Shown piece after piece: positions 1 to 9,192 of a stretch of DNA of 64,000 nucleotides (position 1 is its first letter; each line of letters starts with the position of its first letter). Position numbers and translations under genes: made by a program. The DNA comes from Desulfoluna spongiiphila (lineage in GTDB: Bacteria; Desulfobacterota; Desulfobacteria; Desulfobacterales; Desulfolunaceae). The stretch lies in contig NZ_FMUX01000010.1 of assembly GCF_900101345.1 (NCBI RefSeq), forward strand, positions 165,091-229,090, in the 5' to 3' direction. The notes under the pieces were generated by a model. It worked only from the letters and a program-made list of their open reading frames with translations. It searched no databases and was not told where the DNA came from.

Positions 1-855
1 ATGAAACGGTTCCAGAGCGCTTGATTTTTCACCAGTACCGATAAACTTGATCGGCTTGCCGGTGACGGCCTTGATGGAGAGGGCCGCCCCTCCCCTTGCA
101 TCGCCGTCCATCTTGGTCAGGACCACACCACCGAGGTCCAAGGCACCGTCGAAGGACTTGGCTATATTCACGGCATCCTGGCCGGTCATGGCATCGGCCA
201 CCAGAAGGATGTCCGAAGGGGCTACCTCGGACTTGATCCGGACCAGCTCGGCCATGAGCTCCTCGTCCACGTGGAGCCGACCCGCCGTATCCAGAATCAG
301 GGTATCGCATCCGTTCTGCTGTGCCGCAGCCCGGGCCGACCGACAGATGTCGACCGGATCCATGCCCACTTCGGAATCAAAGACAGGCACATCCAGCTGG
401 GACGCCAGTTTTTTCAATTGATCGATGGCCGCGGGGCGGTAGACGTCCGCAGGCACCAGGAAGGGTTTTCGTCCCTTTTTGCGGAGATAAAGCGCCAGCT
501 TACCGGCCGTGGTTGTCTTACCGGAACCCTGGAGCCCTGTCAACATCACAGAGACCGGTTTCTCTCCGGCAAGGACCAGATCCTCATGGCTCTCGCCCAT
601 GAGGTCGGCCAGGGCGTCGTTGACGATCTTCACAACCTGCTGGCCGGGGGTGAGACTCTCCATCACCTCGTGGCCCAGGGCACGTTCCTTGATCTCGCCA
701 ACAAAGGTCTTGGCTACCTTATAATGAACATCCGCCTCAAGGAGGGCCATGCGCACCTCTTTGAGGGCGCCGTCGATGTTCTTCTCCGTGAGTTTACCAT
801 GTCCCCTCAGGTCTTTAAGGACCGACGTCAGCTTTTCGGTTAAATTATCGAACAT
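1..855 (-). CDS. ffh: Signal recognition particle protein Ffh, 3'-truncated by window edge
   Basis: The GTPase subunit of the signal recognition particle. It binds 4.5S RNA and signal peptides and delivers nascent membrane proteins to the receptor FtsY. Translating the minus strand from the ATG at 855 gives 285 codons running off the window. Visible are the helical N domain (MFDNLTEKLTSVLKDLRG) and the G domain: P-loop GLQGSGKTTTAGKLA, DVYRPAAIDQL, DTAGRLHVDEEL and TKMDGDARGGAAL, ending near GTGEKSSALEPFH. The RNA- and signal-binding M domain lies outside the window. It is divergent from rlmN with about 120 bp between. The family call is certain; the truncation is only the window boundary. 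Confidence 0.97.
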   Translation of the reverse strand, partial: MFDNLTEKLTSVLKDLRGHGKLTEKNIDGALKEVRMALLEADVHYKVAKTFVGEIKERALGHEVMESLTPGQQVVKIVNDALADLMGESHEDLVLAGEKPVSVMLTGLQGSGKTTTAGKLALYLRKKGRKPFLVPADVYRPAAIDQLKKLASQLDVPVFDSEVGMDPVDICRSARAAAQQNGCDTLILDTAGRLHVDEELMAELVRIKSEVAPSDILLVADAMTGQDAVNIAKSFDGALDLGGVVLTKMDGDARGGAALSIKAVTGKPIKFIGTGEKSSALEPFH

Positions 856-975
856 ACAACCTTAAATCGTTATCAGAGGCGACAGGGGCGCATGAAAGTC
901 ATTGAAATTTTTACCGGATAAGGGTATACCAAGAAAAAGAAACTCCTTATTATACACGATTCCCATGGAAAATAT

Positions 976-2046
976 ATGAAAAAAAGAGATATTAAAGATT
1001 TTTCCCGGCCGGAGCTTGAAGCCTGGCTCAAAGAGCGCAAGATCGCCCCGTACAGAGCTGGTCAAATTTTCAAATGGATTTACATCCGTCAGGCCGACTC
1101 CTTTGAGGAGATGACGGATCTTGGCAAAGAATTAAGGGCATTGCTTGTTGAAAACTATACCATACCCCGGCTCGAAAAAGCAAACGTAGAAATTTCCTCT
1201 GACGGAACACGAAAGTACCTGTTCCGCCTCGCCGACGGGGAGTACACGGAGTCGGTCCTTATCCCCGGAAAAGACCGGAAAACCCTGTGCATCTCCAGCC
1301 AGGTGGGGTGCGCCCAGGGGTGCAAATTCTGCCTCACGGCCCAGGGCGGATTCAAACGCAACCTCACCGCAGGGGAGATCATCGGCCAGGTGCGGGACGT
1401 CCTCTCCGACCTCCCCATGCCTGAAGGGGCCGCAGAAACCGAAAAGCCCTTCCAGAACATCGTCTTCATGGGCATGGGAGAACCCCTGGCCAACCTGCCC
1501 CGGGTGCTCACCGCCCTGTCCATCCTCACCGACGGAGACTACGGCCTGCGCTTTTCAGCACGCCGCATCACGGTCTCCACCTGCGGCCTGGTGGGACGGC
1601 TCCCCGACCTGGGCGCCAACAGCCCGGTGAACCTTGCCGTCTCCCTCAACGCCACGGACAACACCACCCGAAGCGCCCTGATGCCGGTAAACGACACCTA
1701 CCCCATCGAAACCCTTTTGTCGGCCCTTAGGGAGTACCCCTTGCGCCACCGGGAAAAGATCACCATCGAGTACATCCTCATGAAAGGGATCAACGACACG
1801 GACGAAGACGCCGCCCGCCTTATCCGGATGCTCCGCCCCCTGTCGGTGAAGATCAACCTCCTGCCCTTCAACGAGCACGAGGGCAGTGACTTCAAGCGCC
1901 CCGACAACGACGCGGTGGACCACTTTCTCCAGCTGCTCCACGACGCCGGATACACAGCCATCGTCCGGCAAAGCAAGGGCCAGGACATCTCGGCGGCCTG
2001 CGGACAGCTGAGGGCAAACCAGCTCAATAAAACCTCCGACGCCTGA
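976..2046 (+). CDS. rlmN: Dual-specificity 23S rRNA A2503 / tRNA A37 C2-methyltransferase RlmN
   Basis: A radical-SAM enzyme that methylates C2 of A2503 in 23S rRNA and A37 of some tRNAs. The 356-aa length is typical. The radical-SAM cluster is CAQGCKFC (Cys112, 116, 119). The two further conserved cysteines are Cys105 (LCISSQVGC) and Cys342 (DISAACGQL), the latter being the residue that carries the methyl intermediate. GMGEPLAN, the SAM-binding GGE-like motif, is also present. An upstream ATG at 965 leads to a stop after four codons, so 976 is taken as the start. A strong hairpin terminator follows at 2116-2160. Confidence 0.97.
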   Translation: MKKRDIKDFSRPELEAWLKERKIAPYRAGQIFKWIYIRQADSFEEMTDLGKELRALLVENYTIPRLEKANVEISSDGTRKYLFRLADGEYTESVLIPGKDRKTLCISSQVGCAQGCKFCLTAQGGFKRNLTAGEIIGQVRDVLSDLPMPEGAAETEKPFQNIVFMGMGEPLANLPRVLTALSILTDGDYGLRFSARRITVSTCGLVGRLPDLGANSPVNLAVSLNATDNTTRSALMPVNDTYPIETLLSALREYPLRHREKITIEYILMKGINDTDEDAARLIRMLRPLSVKINLLPFNEHEGSDFKRPDNDAVDHFLQLLHDAGYTAIVRQSKGQDISAACGQLRANQLNKTSDA

Positions 2047-2115
2047 AAGGCCCCGGATACACTCCGGTGCCCCTTTGGCGGAACACCGTGAACGCTTGCG
2101 CGACGCCGCCCTCAA

Positions 2116-2160
2116 AAGCAAACAGCCCGACGGGAATGATCCCCATCGGGCTGTTTGCTT
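2116..2160. terminator. Bidirectional Rho-independent terminator (rlmN / thiolase-like gene)
   Basis: A perfect 15-bp stem pairs AAGCAAACAGCCCGA (2116-2130) with TCGGGCTGTTTGCTT (2146-2160). The A-rich left and T-rich right flanks suit termination in both directions between the convergent genes. Confidence 0.85.
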
Positions 2161-2193
2161 TGTTCTCATACCGGTGTCAAGGTCAGGGCACCA

Positions 2194-3189
2194 TCAGATA
2201 ATGCACTCCCGGAAGTCCGCAGGATCCACGGCAGCCACCGAGATCACGCGACGCTTGGAACCCGAACGGACCACCGCCTCGACAACCTCTCCTGCCGGCA
2301 CCTTGGCATAGCCGGCACACAGGGCCGCGCCAACCTGAACCGTCTCCTCGGAGGCATCAACGTCCACGACGACCGTGGGGCTGCCCTTCCCTTTCAAATC
2401 AATAATCAGGTGACGCGCCGGGTCATGGTAGGTGAGAATCCATCGGTTGTCCCCTTTGGTGCGACCGATGATCACCTTCTCCCCACTCGGCAGGCGCAGG
2501 TGCCTCCCCTGCTTCAGCAGATGCAGATCGCTCGGCTCATACGCCTTGCCGCTGGCAAAGAGGTCCCTCAGCCGGTCGGAGTATTTCTTGTCCGTCAGGA
2601 GACAGCCCCCCGCAGGGGAGGGGTACTCCGTGATACCGTAGGCCTTGGCCAGGGCCATCTGCTCTTTTCGGGAACGCCCCTGGATGCCCAGGAGACGCTC
2701 GCGGTCCACCAGCCCTAAGGCCTCCACCTCGGTCTCAGGCAGGATCTTGGCCGACAGGGGCCGAAGCACCTTGCCGTCAAAACCGGAACGTTTCTCCACG
2801 TAGCGTAGGGCCTGCTTGTTTTGGGACAGGGGCCGCTGCCCGGCCACTTCCCCGCTGAAAAGAAAGTCGTACCCGCCCTTTTCAAGCTCTTCCCCAGCCA
2901 GTCGGAACATCAGGGCATGGCAATCCCTGCAGGGATTCATGTGCTTGCCGTACCCGCACGGAGGGTCCGTCAGCATCTCAAGATAGGTCTCGGTAATCTC
3001 TTTCACGATGAGGGGAATCCCCGTCATCTCCGAGGCCGCCCGGGCCTTGTCCGCCGGGAAAAAGGGGGTCTCAAAGCAGATCCACGTCACGTCGATCCCC
3101 TGGTCTTTCAACACCAGGCCGGCCAGGATACTGTCCAGCCCACCGGAACAGAGCCCGATGGCCCGTACACTCTTTTTTATATCTGTCAT
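2194..3189 (-). CDS. PP-loop tRNA thiolation-like enzyme (ThiI/TtuA-type) with C-terminal NFACT-R-like domain
   Basis: A probable ATP-dependent sulfurtransferase acting on tRNA; the exact modified base is not determined by sequence. The N-terminal PP-loop CSGGLDSILA (residues 14-23) binds ATP. There are three spaced cysteines: Cys87 and Cys90 (NPCRDC) and Cys196 (PAGGCLLTD). This is the arrangement seen in thiolases that carry a labile Fe-S cluster, such as TtuA and archaeal-type ThiI. No THUMP domain is visible. The last 110 residues (KVIIGRTKGDN onward) look like the NFACT-R (DUF814) domain of RNA-binding proteins. It is 331 aa, convergent with rlmN. Fe-S ligation and tRNA s4U synthesis are inference from the motif pattern. 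Confidence 0.75.
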   Translation of the reverse strand: MTDIKKSVRAIGLCSGGLDSILAGLVLKDQGIDVTWICFETPFFPADKARAASEMTGIPLIVKEITETYLEMLTDPPCGYGKHMNPCRDCHALMFRLAGEELEKGGYDFLFSGEVAGQRPLSQNKQALRYVEKRSGFDGKVLRPLSAKILPETEVEALGLVDRERLLGIQGRSRKEQMALAKAYGITEYPSPAGGCLLTDKKYSDRLRDLFASGKAYEPSDLHLLKQGRHLRLPSGEKVIIGRTKGDNRWILTYHDPARHLIIDLKGKGSPTVVVDVDASEETVQVGAALCAGYAKVPAGEVVEAVVRSGSKRRVISVAAVDPADFRECII

Positions 3190-3210
3190 GGAATGAAAAT
3201 CCTTAGATGG

Positions 3211-4431
3211 TCAATTCAAGGCGGGATCGGCCCCTGCCGGAATCTGTGACACAGGCGACGCAATGCGCCGGGTAAGAAGAGAGGTATCCTTGGCCCCCAC
3301 GTTCTTGCCCAGCAGGCCGTTGAGAAACGCCGGGTCTCCCCCGGCCATGAGGGACTCCACATGGGTGGAAAGAATTCCCGCCACCAGCTCTTCGCGGTCC
3401 AACCCCTTCACATACTCCCGATCCATCATGGAGGCGCGCTTCTGGTCGGGGGCGACCAGGGCCTCCAGCTGGTTTCCGAGCACTGTCCTCAAGCCCTGAT
3501 CCCCACTTTCCCTGACCTGACGCACAAGGCCTGCCAGAGCTTGGGGTTCGGGGATGTTGGGAGAGGTCAAAAACCTGCCGAGGTGCTGGGCAAACCGCTC
3601 AATGCCCTCAGCGATATGGTGGGGTCGCACCATGTTCTTGCCCATCCAGCCGGCATTGAGCCACTTGCAGGAGACCGCCTTGAGGGTGCCGGAACCCGGC
3701 GCATCCTCATAATACACAGTGATGGCAATGGAGGTGTATATGTACGAGTCTACCCAGCCGAGCCCGGCCTTGGTGAGCCCGGTCTTGCCGGAGTAGCAGT
3801 AGAGAGTCCCCCCGTCACGCGTGGCCACGGGATACCCCTTTTTCCCCACATCCGAGGGCGCGGTCTGGCGGGAGGCCGTCAAAAGGAACCGCCGCCCGTT
3901 CCGGGAAGAGAGCAGGGTCAGCTCATTCTGGTCGTACCCGTAGTACGCCCCGGAATTCCCGTCGGGGGTAATCTCCATCACATACCGGCTTCGCACCGCA
4001 ATGGGGGTTTCACGCCCCCCTTCCGGTTCAGCCAGGCGGGCATAGGTCCCCTTGCCGGATGGCGTGCTGCCGTTATCGCGGACCAGGCGCACCACCCCCG
4101 GTACCACAGCGCTCACGGGAATGTCCGGGTCATACATGTACTGGATAAAACGGTCCATGGATGTGGGAACAGAAAAGGCAACGCCCACACCGGTCCCCCG
4201 TCCCTTGCGGGTCTCTTCCCAGACGGTTCCTGCTGCAGGGCTGTTATCAAGAAAGGCGAGGAGGGTATCCAGATACGTGGCTTCCGGCATCCCAGAGGGG
4301 GTGCCCACGCTCTCTTCCAAATGATCAAAGGCGGCACAAAGCTCTTTCTCCGACGGAGAGTCCGCCGCGCCTGCCCCCCCGAAAACACACAGGAGAAGGG
4401 CAAGACAAATCAACAATACTTTTTGTGTCAT
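3211..4431 (-). CDS. Exported protein of unknown function (406 aa)
   Basis: I do not recognise the family. Starting at the ATG at 4431 the product begins MTQKVLLICLALLLCVFGGAGA, a clear Sec signal peptide, so the longer reading frame back to 4587 is rejected. The mature protein is mixed alpha/beta with several aromatic stretches (YYGYDQNEL, SYIYTSIAITVYYED, CKWLNAGWMGKN) and a helical C-terminal third. There are no transmembrane segments after the signal and no CxxCH or catalytic motif that I can name. It lies 21 bp downstream of the PP-loop gene's start on the same strand. Periplasmic location is inferred. Confidence 0.7.
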   Translation of the reverse strand: MTQKVLLICLALLLCVFGGAGAADSPSEKELCAAFDHLEESVGTPSGMPEATYLDTLLAFLDNSPAAGTVWEETRKGRGTGVGVAFSVPTSMDRFIQYMYDPDIPVSAVVPGVVRLVRDNGSTPSGKGTYARLAEPEGGRETPIAVRSRYVMEITPDGNSGAYYGYDQNELTLLSSRNGRRFLLTASRQTAPSDVGKKGYPVATRDGGTLYCYSGKTGLTKAGLGWVDSYIYTSIAITVYYEDAPGSGTLKAVSCKWLNAGWMGKNMVRPHHIAEGIERFAQHLGRFLTSPNIPEPQALAGLVRQVRESGDQGLRTVLGNQLEALVAPDQKRASMMDREYVKGLDREELVAGILSTHVESLMAGGDPAFLNGLLGKNVGAKDTSLLTRRIASPVSQIPAGADPALN

Positions 4432-4685
4432 AAACCATTCCGGGCCCTTGGGGATCCCGGCTCTGTCGGTCTGTTGCGGTTGTGGCCGCAGATTTTTGCA
4501 AAAACACCGTGAAGGGACCTTTTCTTCTGTTCCCCCACAGGCCCCGTCAAAACAAAGGGCCCTCTTTTTTGGAAAAAACGCGACCATGGGTCAAGTTCAT
4601 CTATTTACCCTAATTTCGACGATTTTGCAAACAGGGGCCACTTGCCCCCGGCACACCCCGATCCCCGGTAAGGTGCCCTGGCACA

Positions 4686-4715
4686 CAAAAAAAACGGCCC
4701 CCCGAAGGGAGCCGT
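4686..4715 (-). terminator. Terminator downstream of acyl-CoA dehydrogenase
   Basis: On the minus strand the stem ACGGCTCCC / GGGGGCCGT (one G-T pair) closes a TTCG tetraloop and is followed by eight T. It lies about 30 bp past the stop of the acyl-CoA dehydrogenase gene. Confidence 0.88.
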
Positions 4716-4744
4716 CTTCACACCGTCAAAAGGCCATGCTGCCC

Positions 4745-6550
4745 TTATTTGCTGCCGAAGCTCTCTTCGGAGATTCCGATAACCGCATCGTCCATGTCCT
4801 CAATGGCGGCAAGGCGCCCTAAGGTCACGGCAAGGGTGTTGTTGATGTAGTAAGCGCAGGTCTTGATCTGGCCCTCGTAGAAGGGAAGGTCCTTCTTCTT
4901 GGGCTTGCCGGCCAGGGCTTTTTCCGCAGTGACGGCACGCCAGAGGAGAAGCCAGCCGAATGTCAGGTCACCGGTGGCGGTGAGCAGGGGATGGGACTGG
5001 GCAAAGGCACTCTGCACCTTCTCTCCCATGGCGGCGTTGGCAAGGGACACCACCACCTCGTTGAAGCGGGTGTAAACCGCCTCAAGTTTTACAGCCAGAG
5101 GAGAAAGGGCCTCCGACTCTTTTGCCTGGTCAATGGTCTTTTTGATGCGGGCCAGAAAACCCATGAAGGGCTTGCCCTTGCTCATACCCACCTTGCGACC
5201 CAGAAGGTCCATGGACTGAATACCGTTGGTGCCTTCGTAAATCTGAAAAATCCGGCTGTCCCTCAAAAGCTGCTCCACCGGAAAATCCCTGCAGTAGCCG
5301 TAACCGCCGTACACCTGAACCCCATGGCTGCACACCTCATTGGCCTTGTCGGTGACGTACCCCTTGATGATGGGGGTAAGGATCTCCAGAAGCTGGCTGT
5401 ACTCCAGGCGGGTCTCTTCGTCTTCGGCCAGTTTCACCATGTCGTGGCAGATACCGGAGAAGTAGATGAGGCTTCGCATGCCCTCCACGTTGGCCTTCAT
5501 CTCCAGGAGCTGACGTCGCACGTCCGGGTGCTGGATAATGGGAACACTGCCCTCCTTGGGCTTGACCATGTTGGCCCCCTGGACCCGCTCACGGGCATAG
5601 GCCAGGGCGTGCATGTAACTGGCCGTGGCCACGCCGAAGCCCTGAAGGCCCACCAGCTGGCGCGCATCATTCATCATGATGAACATGTTGCGCATGCCCT
5701 TGTTCTCTTCGCCCAGGAGCTCGCCGATGCAGTTGCCGCTTCCCCCCAGGGTCAACGAACAGGTGGCGCTGCCGTTGATGCCCATCTTGTGCTCAATGCC
5801 GGTACAGACCACGTCGTTGAACTCCCCTATGGAGCCGTCCTCGTTGACCCGGTACTTGGGCACGAGAAAGAGACTGATGCCCCGGGTCCCTTCCGGAGCC
5901 CCTTCGATGCGGGCCAGGACCGGGTGCACGATGTTGGGCGTCATGTTGTGCTCGCCGCCTGAGATGAAGATCTTGCTGCCGGTGATGGAGTACGTGCCGT
6001 CGGGGTTTTTCCTGGCCGTGGTCTCAAGGGCCCCCACATCGGACCCCGCACACGCCTCGGTGAGGAGCATGGTACCGGCCCACTCCCCGGAGTAGAGCTT
6101 CTTGAGGTAGGTTTTTTTCTGCGCGTCGTTGCCGATCTCCTCCACCATCTTGGCCGCCCCGTGGGTCAGGCCGTGGTACAGCATAAAGGCCACGTTGGCG
6201 CCGATAAAATACTCATTGGCTGCAAGGGCAACGGTTTTCGGCATACCCTGCCCCCCCCACTCCGGGGTGTCGGCCATGGCAAGCCACTCCCCTTCGATGA
6301 AGAGCTCCCAGGGACGAGAGTAACACTCCGGCAAGGTCACGGTGCCCCCGTCAAAGACGCACCCGGCGTCCCCGGGCTCCTGGGTGGGCATGATCTCCTT
6401 GATGGCAAGGGAGCGCGCCTCGGAGACTATCATGTCGATGGTCTTCTTGTTGAATTCGGCAAAGGTCTCGTTCTCAGTCAGCCGGGTCACCTCCATCTGC
6501 TCATGGAGGACAAAGTCTACATCCCGTCGATCGGCAATGGGTTGGGCCAT
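4745..6550 (-). CDS. Acyl-CoA dehydrogenase, long form with C-terminal extension (601 aa)
   Basis: An FAD enzyme that introduces the alpha-beta double bond in acyl-CoA thioesters, electrons normally going to ETF. The conserved blocks are MADTPEWGGQGMP, LTEACAGSDVGALETTA, ITGSKIFISGGEHN and FMMNDARQLVGLQGFG. The fold closes with QIYEGTNGIQSMDLLGRKV, which carries the usual catalytic Glu and FAD contacts. The 601-aa length and the extra C-terminal helical domain place it in the DmdC-like/AcdA-like long subfamily, whose members act on varied substrates. An AGGAG site 7 bp before the ATG supports the start. There is no ETF or thiolase neighbour, so the substrate cannot be set. Confidence 0.93.
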   Translation of the reverse strand: MAQPIADRRDVDFVLHEQMEVTRLTENETFAEFNKKTIDMIVSEARSLAIKEIMPTQEPGDAGCVFDGGTVTLPECYSRPWELFIEGEWLAMADTPEWGGQGMPKTVALAANEYFIGANVAFMLYHGLTHGAAKMVEEIGNDAQKKTYLKKLYSGEWAGTMLLTEACAGSDVGALETTARKNPDGTYSITGSKIFISGGEHNMTPNIVHPVLARIEGAPEGTRGISLFLVPKYRVNEDGSIGEFNDVVCTGIEHKMGINGSATCSLTLGGSGNCIGELLGEENKGMRNMFIMMNDARQLVGLQGFGVATASYMHALAYARERVQGANMVKPKEGSVPIIQHPDVRRQLLEMKANVEGMRSLIYFSGICHDMVKLAEDEETRLEYSQLLEILTPIIKGYVTDKANEVCSHGVQVYGGYGYCRDFPVEQLLRDSRIFQIYEGTNGIQSMDLLGRKVGMSKGKPFMGFLARIKKTIDQAKESEALSPLAVKLEAVYTRFNEVVVSLANAAMGEKVQSAFAQSHPLLTATGDLTFGWLLLWRAVTAEKALAGKPKKKDLPFYEGQIKTCAYYINNTLAVTLGRLAAIEDMDDAVIGISEESFGSK

Positions 6551-7097
6551 GAAACATCTCCTTTCATTATAGAATCATCTGTCCGTGTTTATCCTGTGGG
6601 TAAAAACCGGGCGCCCCCCTTTTTAACCCCAGGGAGGGTGGATCAAGCGAAATCCGTGCCCTGTGCCACCCCGCATACGGCTTGGCAGCACGACACACCC
6701 ATACCTCGAACAACGTCGATAGGCAAAGGATTCCGCTTCTTTCACGAAAGGCACATCGATACGCGACTGTAAACATTGTACCGAAAGAAATGAGATAGTA
6801 ATAAATGTAACAGGGGATGTCAAGCTGAGGGGAGATCCGCCCCATCAAAACAGCGATCCCGCCCGAATCCGCAGATTCACGTTTCATGGCAAGGCGCCCG
6901 CGCCACCTAGTGAAACCATCGGGTCCTCCCTGACGGTGGCTCCCGGTCAAAATCATGACATGCCGCACATGTACCTTGTATGAGACCGACCCTCTGCGCT
7001 ATGCTGTGCAAAATGCCTCAACCCAAGGCGACACCCAGGCCCTTTTTCCTTCAACCCGCATGGAAAAGCACCCATGCCCTGACCCAGAGGGACCGAC
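6551..7097. other. 547-bp intergenic region, divergent promoters expected
   Basis: This lies between the acyl-CoA dehydrogenase (minus) and the MBL hydrolase (plus), so it should contain both promoters. I see an AT-richer stretch around 6770-6820 but no convincing -35/-10 pair, no repeat-family copy and no RNA gene. Short ORFs here have no recognisable product. Confidence 0.5.
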
Positions 7098-7937
7098 ATG
7101 TACATCAAGTGCTGGGGCTCCCGCGGCTCGATCCCTGTCTCCGGACCGGGCTACCTGACCTACGGCGGCGAGACAACCTGTATTGAGATACGAAGCGAAT
7201 CCAACGACCTTGTGATCATCGACGCCGGAACGGGAATCCGTAACCTGGGCAACCTCATGGCGCAGGAGGGATGCCCCTCGTGCCACCTTCTCTTTACCCA
7301 TGTCCACTGGGACCACCTCATGGGCCTCACCGCCTTTGCCCCCCTGTTCACCAACGCGTGCCGGATCACCATACCGAGGCTCCCCTTCGGGGGAAGCTAC
7401 ATCGAAGAGTCCTTAGACACCCTGTTCTCACCGCCGCGATTTCCCGTTCCCTACAGAGACATCAAAAAACACATCCGCTTTGCCGATTTTCCCCTGGACA
7501 ACTTCACCATCGGCGGCCTCACATTTGACACCATCCCCATCAGCCACCCCAACGGAGGCCTCGGCTACCGCATCCGGGAAGGCAATCGCCAGTTTGTCCT
7601 CCTCACCGACAACGAGCTGGGCCTGCAGCACGAAGGGGGGGCTTCCTTTGAGGATTTCGCGGCCTTTGTCCAGGGCAGCGACCTGCTCCTGCACGACGCC
7701 GAATACACCGACCAAGAGTACGAGACCCGAAAGGGCTGGGGGCACTCCGCCTGGCCCGACACCCTGCGCCTGGCCCTTGCAGCGGACGTCAAGCGCCTCG
7801 GCCTGATCCACCACAACGCCGAACACACCGACGACGCCATTGACGACATCGTCAACGCCTGCCGGGAAGAGATCCTCCAGGCAGAATCCCCCCTGGACTG
7901 CTTTGCCGTGGGGTCCGACACTGTCATGTCCGTGTAA
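7098..7937 (+). CDS. MBL-fold metallo-hydrolase (PhnP-like phosphodiesterase type)
   Basis: A metallo-beta-lactamase-fold hydrolase of the soluble phosphodiesterase-like group. The 279-aa product starts with CWGSRGSIPVSGP, typical of this family. Metal ligands are visible in THVHWDHLMG (HxHxDH), ISHPNGGLGY, the Asp of LLLHDAEYTD and the His of IHHNAEHTDD. A GAGGG site sits about 6 bp before the ATG. The substrate is unknown. The gene is followed after about 20 bp by a remnant of the dispersed repeat (7955-7997) and then by cobB. Confidence 0.87.
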   Translation: MYIKCWGSRGSIPVSGPGYLTYGGETTCIEIRSESNDLVIIDAGTGIRNLGNLMAQEGCPSCHLLFTHVHWDHLMGLTAFAPLFTNACRITIPRLPFGGSYIEESLDTLFSPPRFPVPYRDIKKHIRFADFPLDNFTIGGLTFDTIPISHPNGGLGYRIREGNRQFVLLTDNELGLQHEGGASFEDFAAFVQGSDLLLHDAEYTDQEYETRKGWGHSAWPDTLRLALAADVKRLGLIHHNAEHTDDAIDDIVNACREEILQAESPLDCFAVGSDTVMSV

Positions 7938-7954
7938 GGGCCAGCGCGAAAAAG

Positions 7955-7997
7955 ACCAAAACTTCAAGAGCATGCCCCCGGCAGGGCCGCCGGAGGC
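7955..7997 (+). repeat. Dispersed structured repeat, copy K (3' end remnant)
   Basis: The sequence from CCAAAACTTC to the terminal GCCGCCGGAGGC (7986-7997) matches the 3' end of the family seen complete at 8927-9098. The rest of the element is missing. Confidence 0.75.
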
Positions 7998-8090
7998 GCA
8001 TTCCTTTCATCTCATGGGACATGGAAACCCATCGGCTTGTGTCTGTTTTCATCTTGCGACGGTCCAGGCCCGGTCCGAAAGGAGAAAAAA

Positions 8091-8843
8091 GTGGAAACCA
8101 ACATGATAAAAGCGGCCCAGGCCATCACGCAAAGCCGCCTCACCGTGGCCCTCACCGGTGCGGGTATTTCCGTTGAAAGCGGGATCCCCCCTTTCAGGGG
8201 ACCGGGAAGCCTCTGGGAAAAGATCGACCCGACTGAATTTGCCCACATCGATGCCTTCATGAAAAACCCGGCTCGGGTGTGGGAGGTGCTCATGGGCGCC
8301 ATGAAAGAGATCCTGGACACCGCCCGGCCCAACAAGGGGCATTTGGCCCTTGCCGAACTCGAACGCCGGGGCCTGCTCTCCGCCGTCATCACTCAGAACG
8401 TCGACTCCCTTCACCAAAAGGCCGGAAGTGAGGATGTCATTGAGTTCCACGGCACCTTTGCCACCCTCGTCTGCATGGAGTGCGGCTCGGCAACACCCAG
8501 CGCCGACATCCGCCTCAACGCCCTGCCCCCCCGATGCCCCTGCGGCGGCATCTACCGGCCGGACTGCGTCTTTTTCGGAGAAGCCATCCCCATGGACGCC
8601 CTGGAACGCTCCCGGGAGTTCGCCTCCCAGTGCGAGGTGATGCTCGTGGTGGGTACCTCGGCCATGGTCCAGCCCGCCGCCATGATGCCGGTCCTGGCCA
8701 AACAAAACGGGGCCACCGTCATCGAGATCAACCCCACGCCCACACCCCTCACCACCGGCACCAGCGACATCTTCCTCAAAGGCAACGCAGGCCCCATCCT
8801 CACCCGCCTCACCGAGGCCATCCCCATCCCCGCAAGAGGATAG
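8091..8843 (+). CDS. cobB: NAD-dependent protein deacylase, sirtuin family (CobB)
   Basis: It removes acyl groups from lysines using NAD. Motifs in order are ALTGAGISVESGIPPFRG (NAD site), TQNVDSLHQKAGS, and EFHGTFATLVCMECG with the catalytic His. A Zn site of two CxxC-type pairs (CMEC and CPCGG) precedes VFFGEAIP and VVGTSAMVQPAA. The GTG at 8091 sits 6 bp after AGGAG (8080-8084), whereas the ATG at 8103 is 18 bp away, so GTG is preferred, giving 250 aa. Substrates are not predictable; acyl-CoA metabolism genes nearby would fit removal of metabolic acylation, which is inference. Confidence 0.93.
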   Translation: METNMIKAAQAITQSRLTVALTGAGISVESGIPPFRGPGSLWEKIDPTEFAHIDAFMKNPARVWEVLMGAMKEILDTARPNKGHLALAELERRGLLSAVITQNVDSLHQKAGSEDVIEFHGTFATLVCMECGSATPSADIRLNALPPRCPCGGIYRPDCVFFGEAIPMDALERSREFASQCEVMLVVGTSAMVQPAAMMPVLAKQNGATVIEINPTPTPLTTGTSDIFLKGNAGPILTRLTEAIPIPARG

Positions 8844-8886
8844 CGGGTCTTAAAAAGCCACTTTTCAGTGGTAACTATTCAGCTTG

Positions 8887-9098
8887 CGAAAAAGCCTTCT
8901 ATGGTTAAAGTGGGTGGAAAAAGCTTGCCTCCGGCGGCGAGGTGAGCCACCTCGAAAGCAGGTTGCGAATGCGCTTTCCCCTTCGTTCCTCAGGGAAAAT
9001 CACATTCGCCTATGGTTCAAATTAAACTGAATCTGTTTTTTTTAAGCCTGTTTATCAAACTTTTCAAAAGTTTGCCCCCCGGCAGGGCCGCCGGAGGC
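8887..9098 (+). repeat. Dispersed structured repeat, copy A (complete)
   Basis: The element proper is 8927-9098 (172 bp), bounded by perfect 12-bp terminal inverted repeats GCCTCCGGCGGC and GCCGCCGGAGGC. A 40-bp leader with CTATGGTTAAAG is shared with copies B, C and F. Internal hairpins are GAGGTG-agc-CACCTC, GCGAATG...CATTCGC with inner TTTCCC/GGGAAA, TTCA...TGAA, and AAACTTTT-c-AAAAGTTT. It lies 40-80 bp past the cobB stop. Confidence 0.9.
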
Positions 9099-9119
9099 GA
9101 ACTGAATCGTAATAAAAAA

Positions 9120-9162
9120 GGCCGCCCATGATTGCTCATCATGGGCGGCCCCTTGTTTTTTT
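9120..9162. terminator. Bidirectional terminator between cobB and the usp operon
   Basis: A 13-bp perfect stem GGCCGCCCATGAT / ATCATGGGCGGCC has a 5-nt loop. It is followed by CCTTG and seven T on the plus strand and preceded by six A, so it can stop the convergent transcripts from both sides. Confidence 0.88.
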
Positions 9163-9192
9163 CATGATCGTTTTCCGGCCCTTCCCGGGCCG

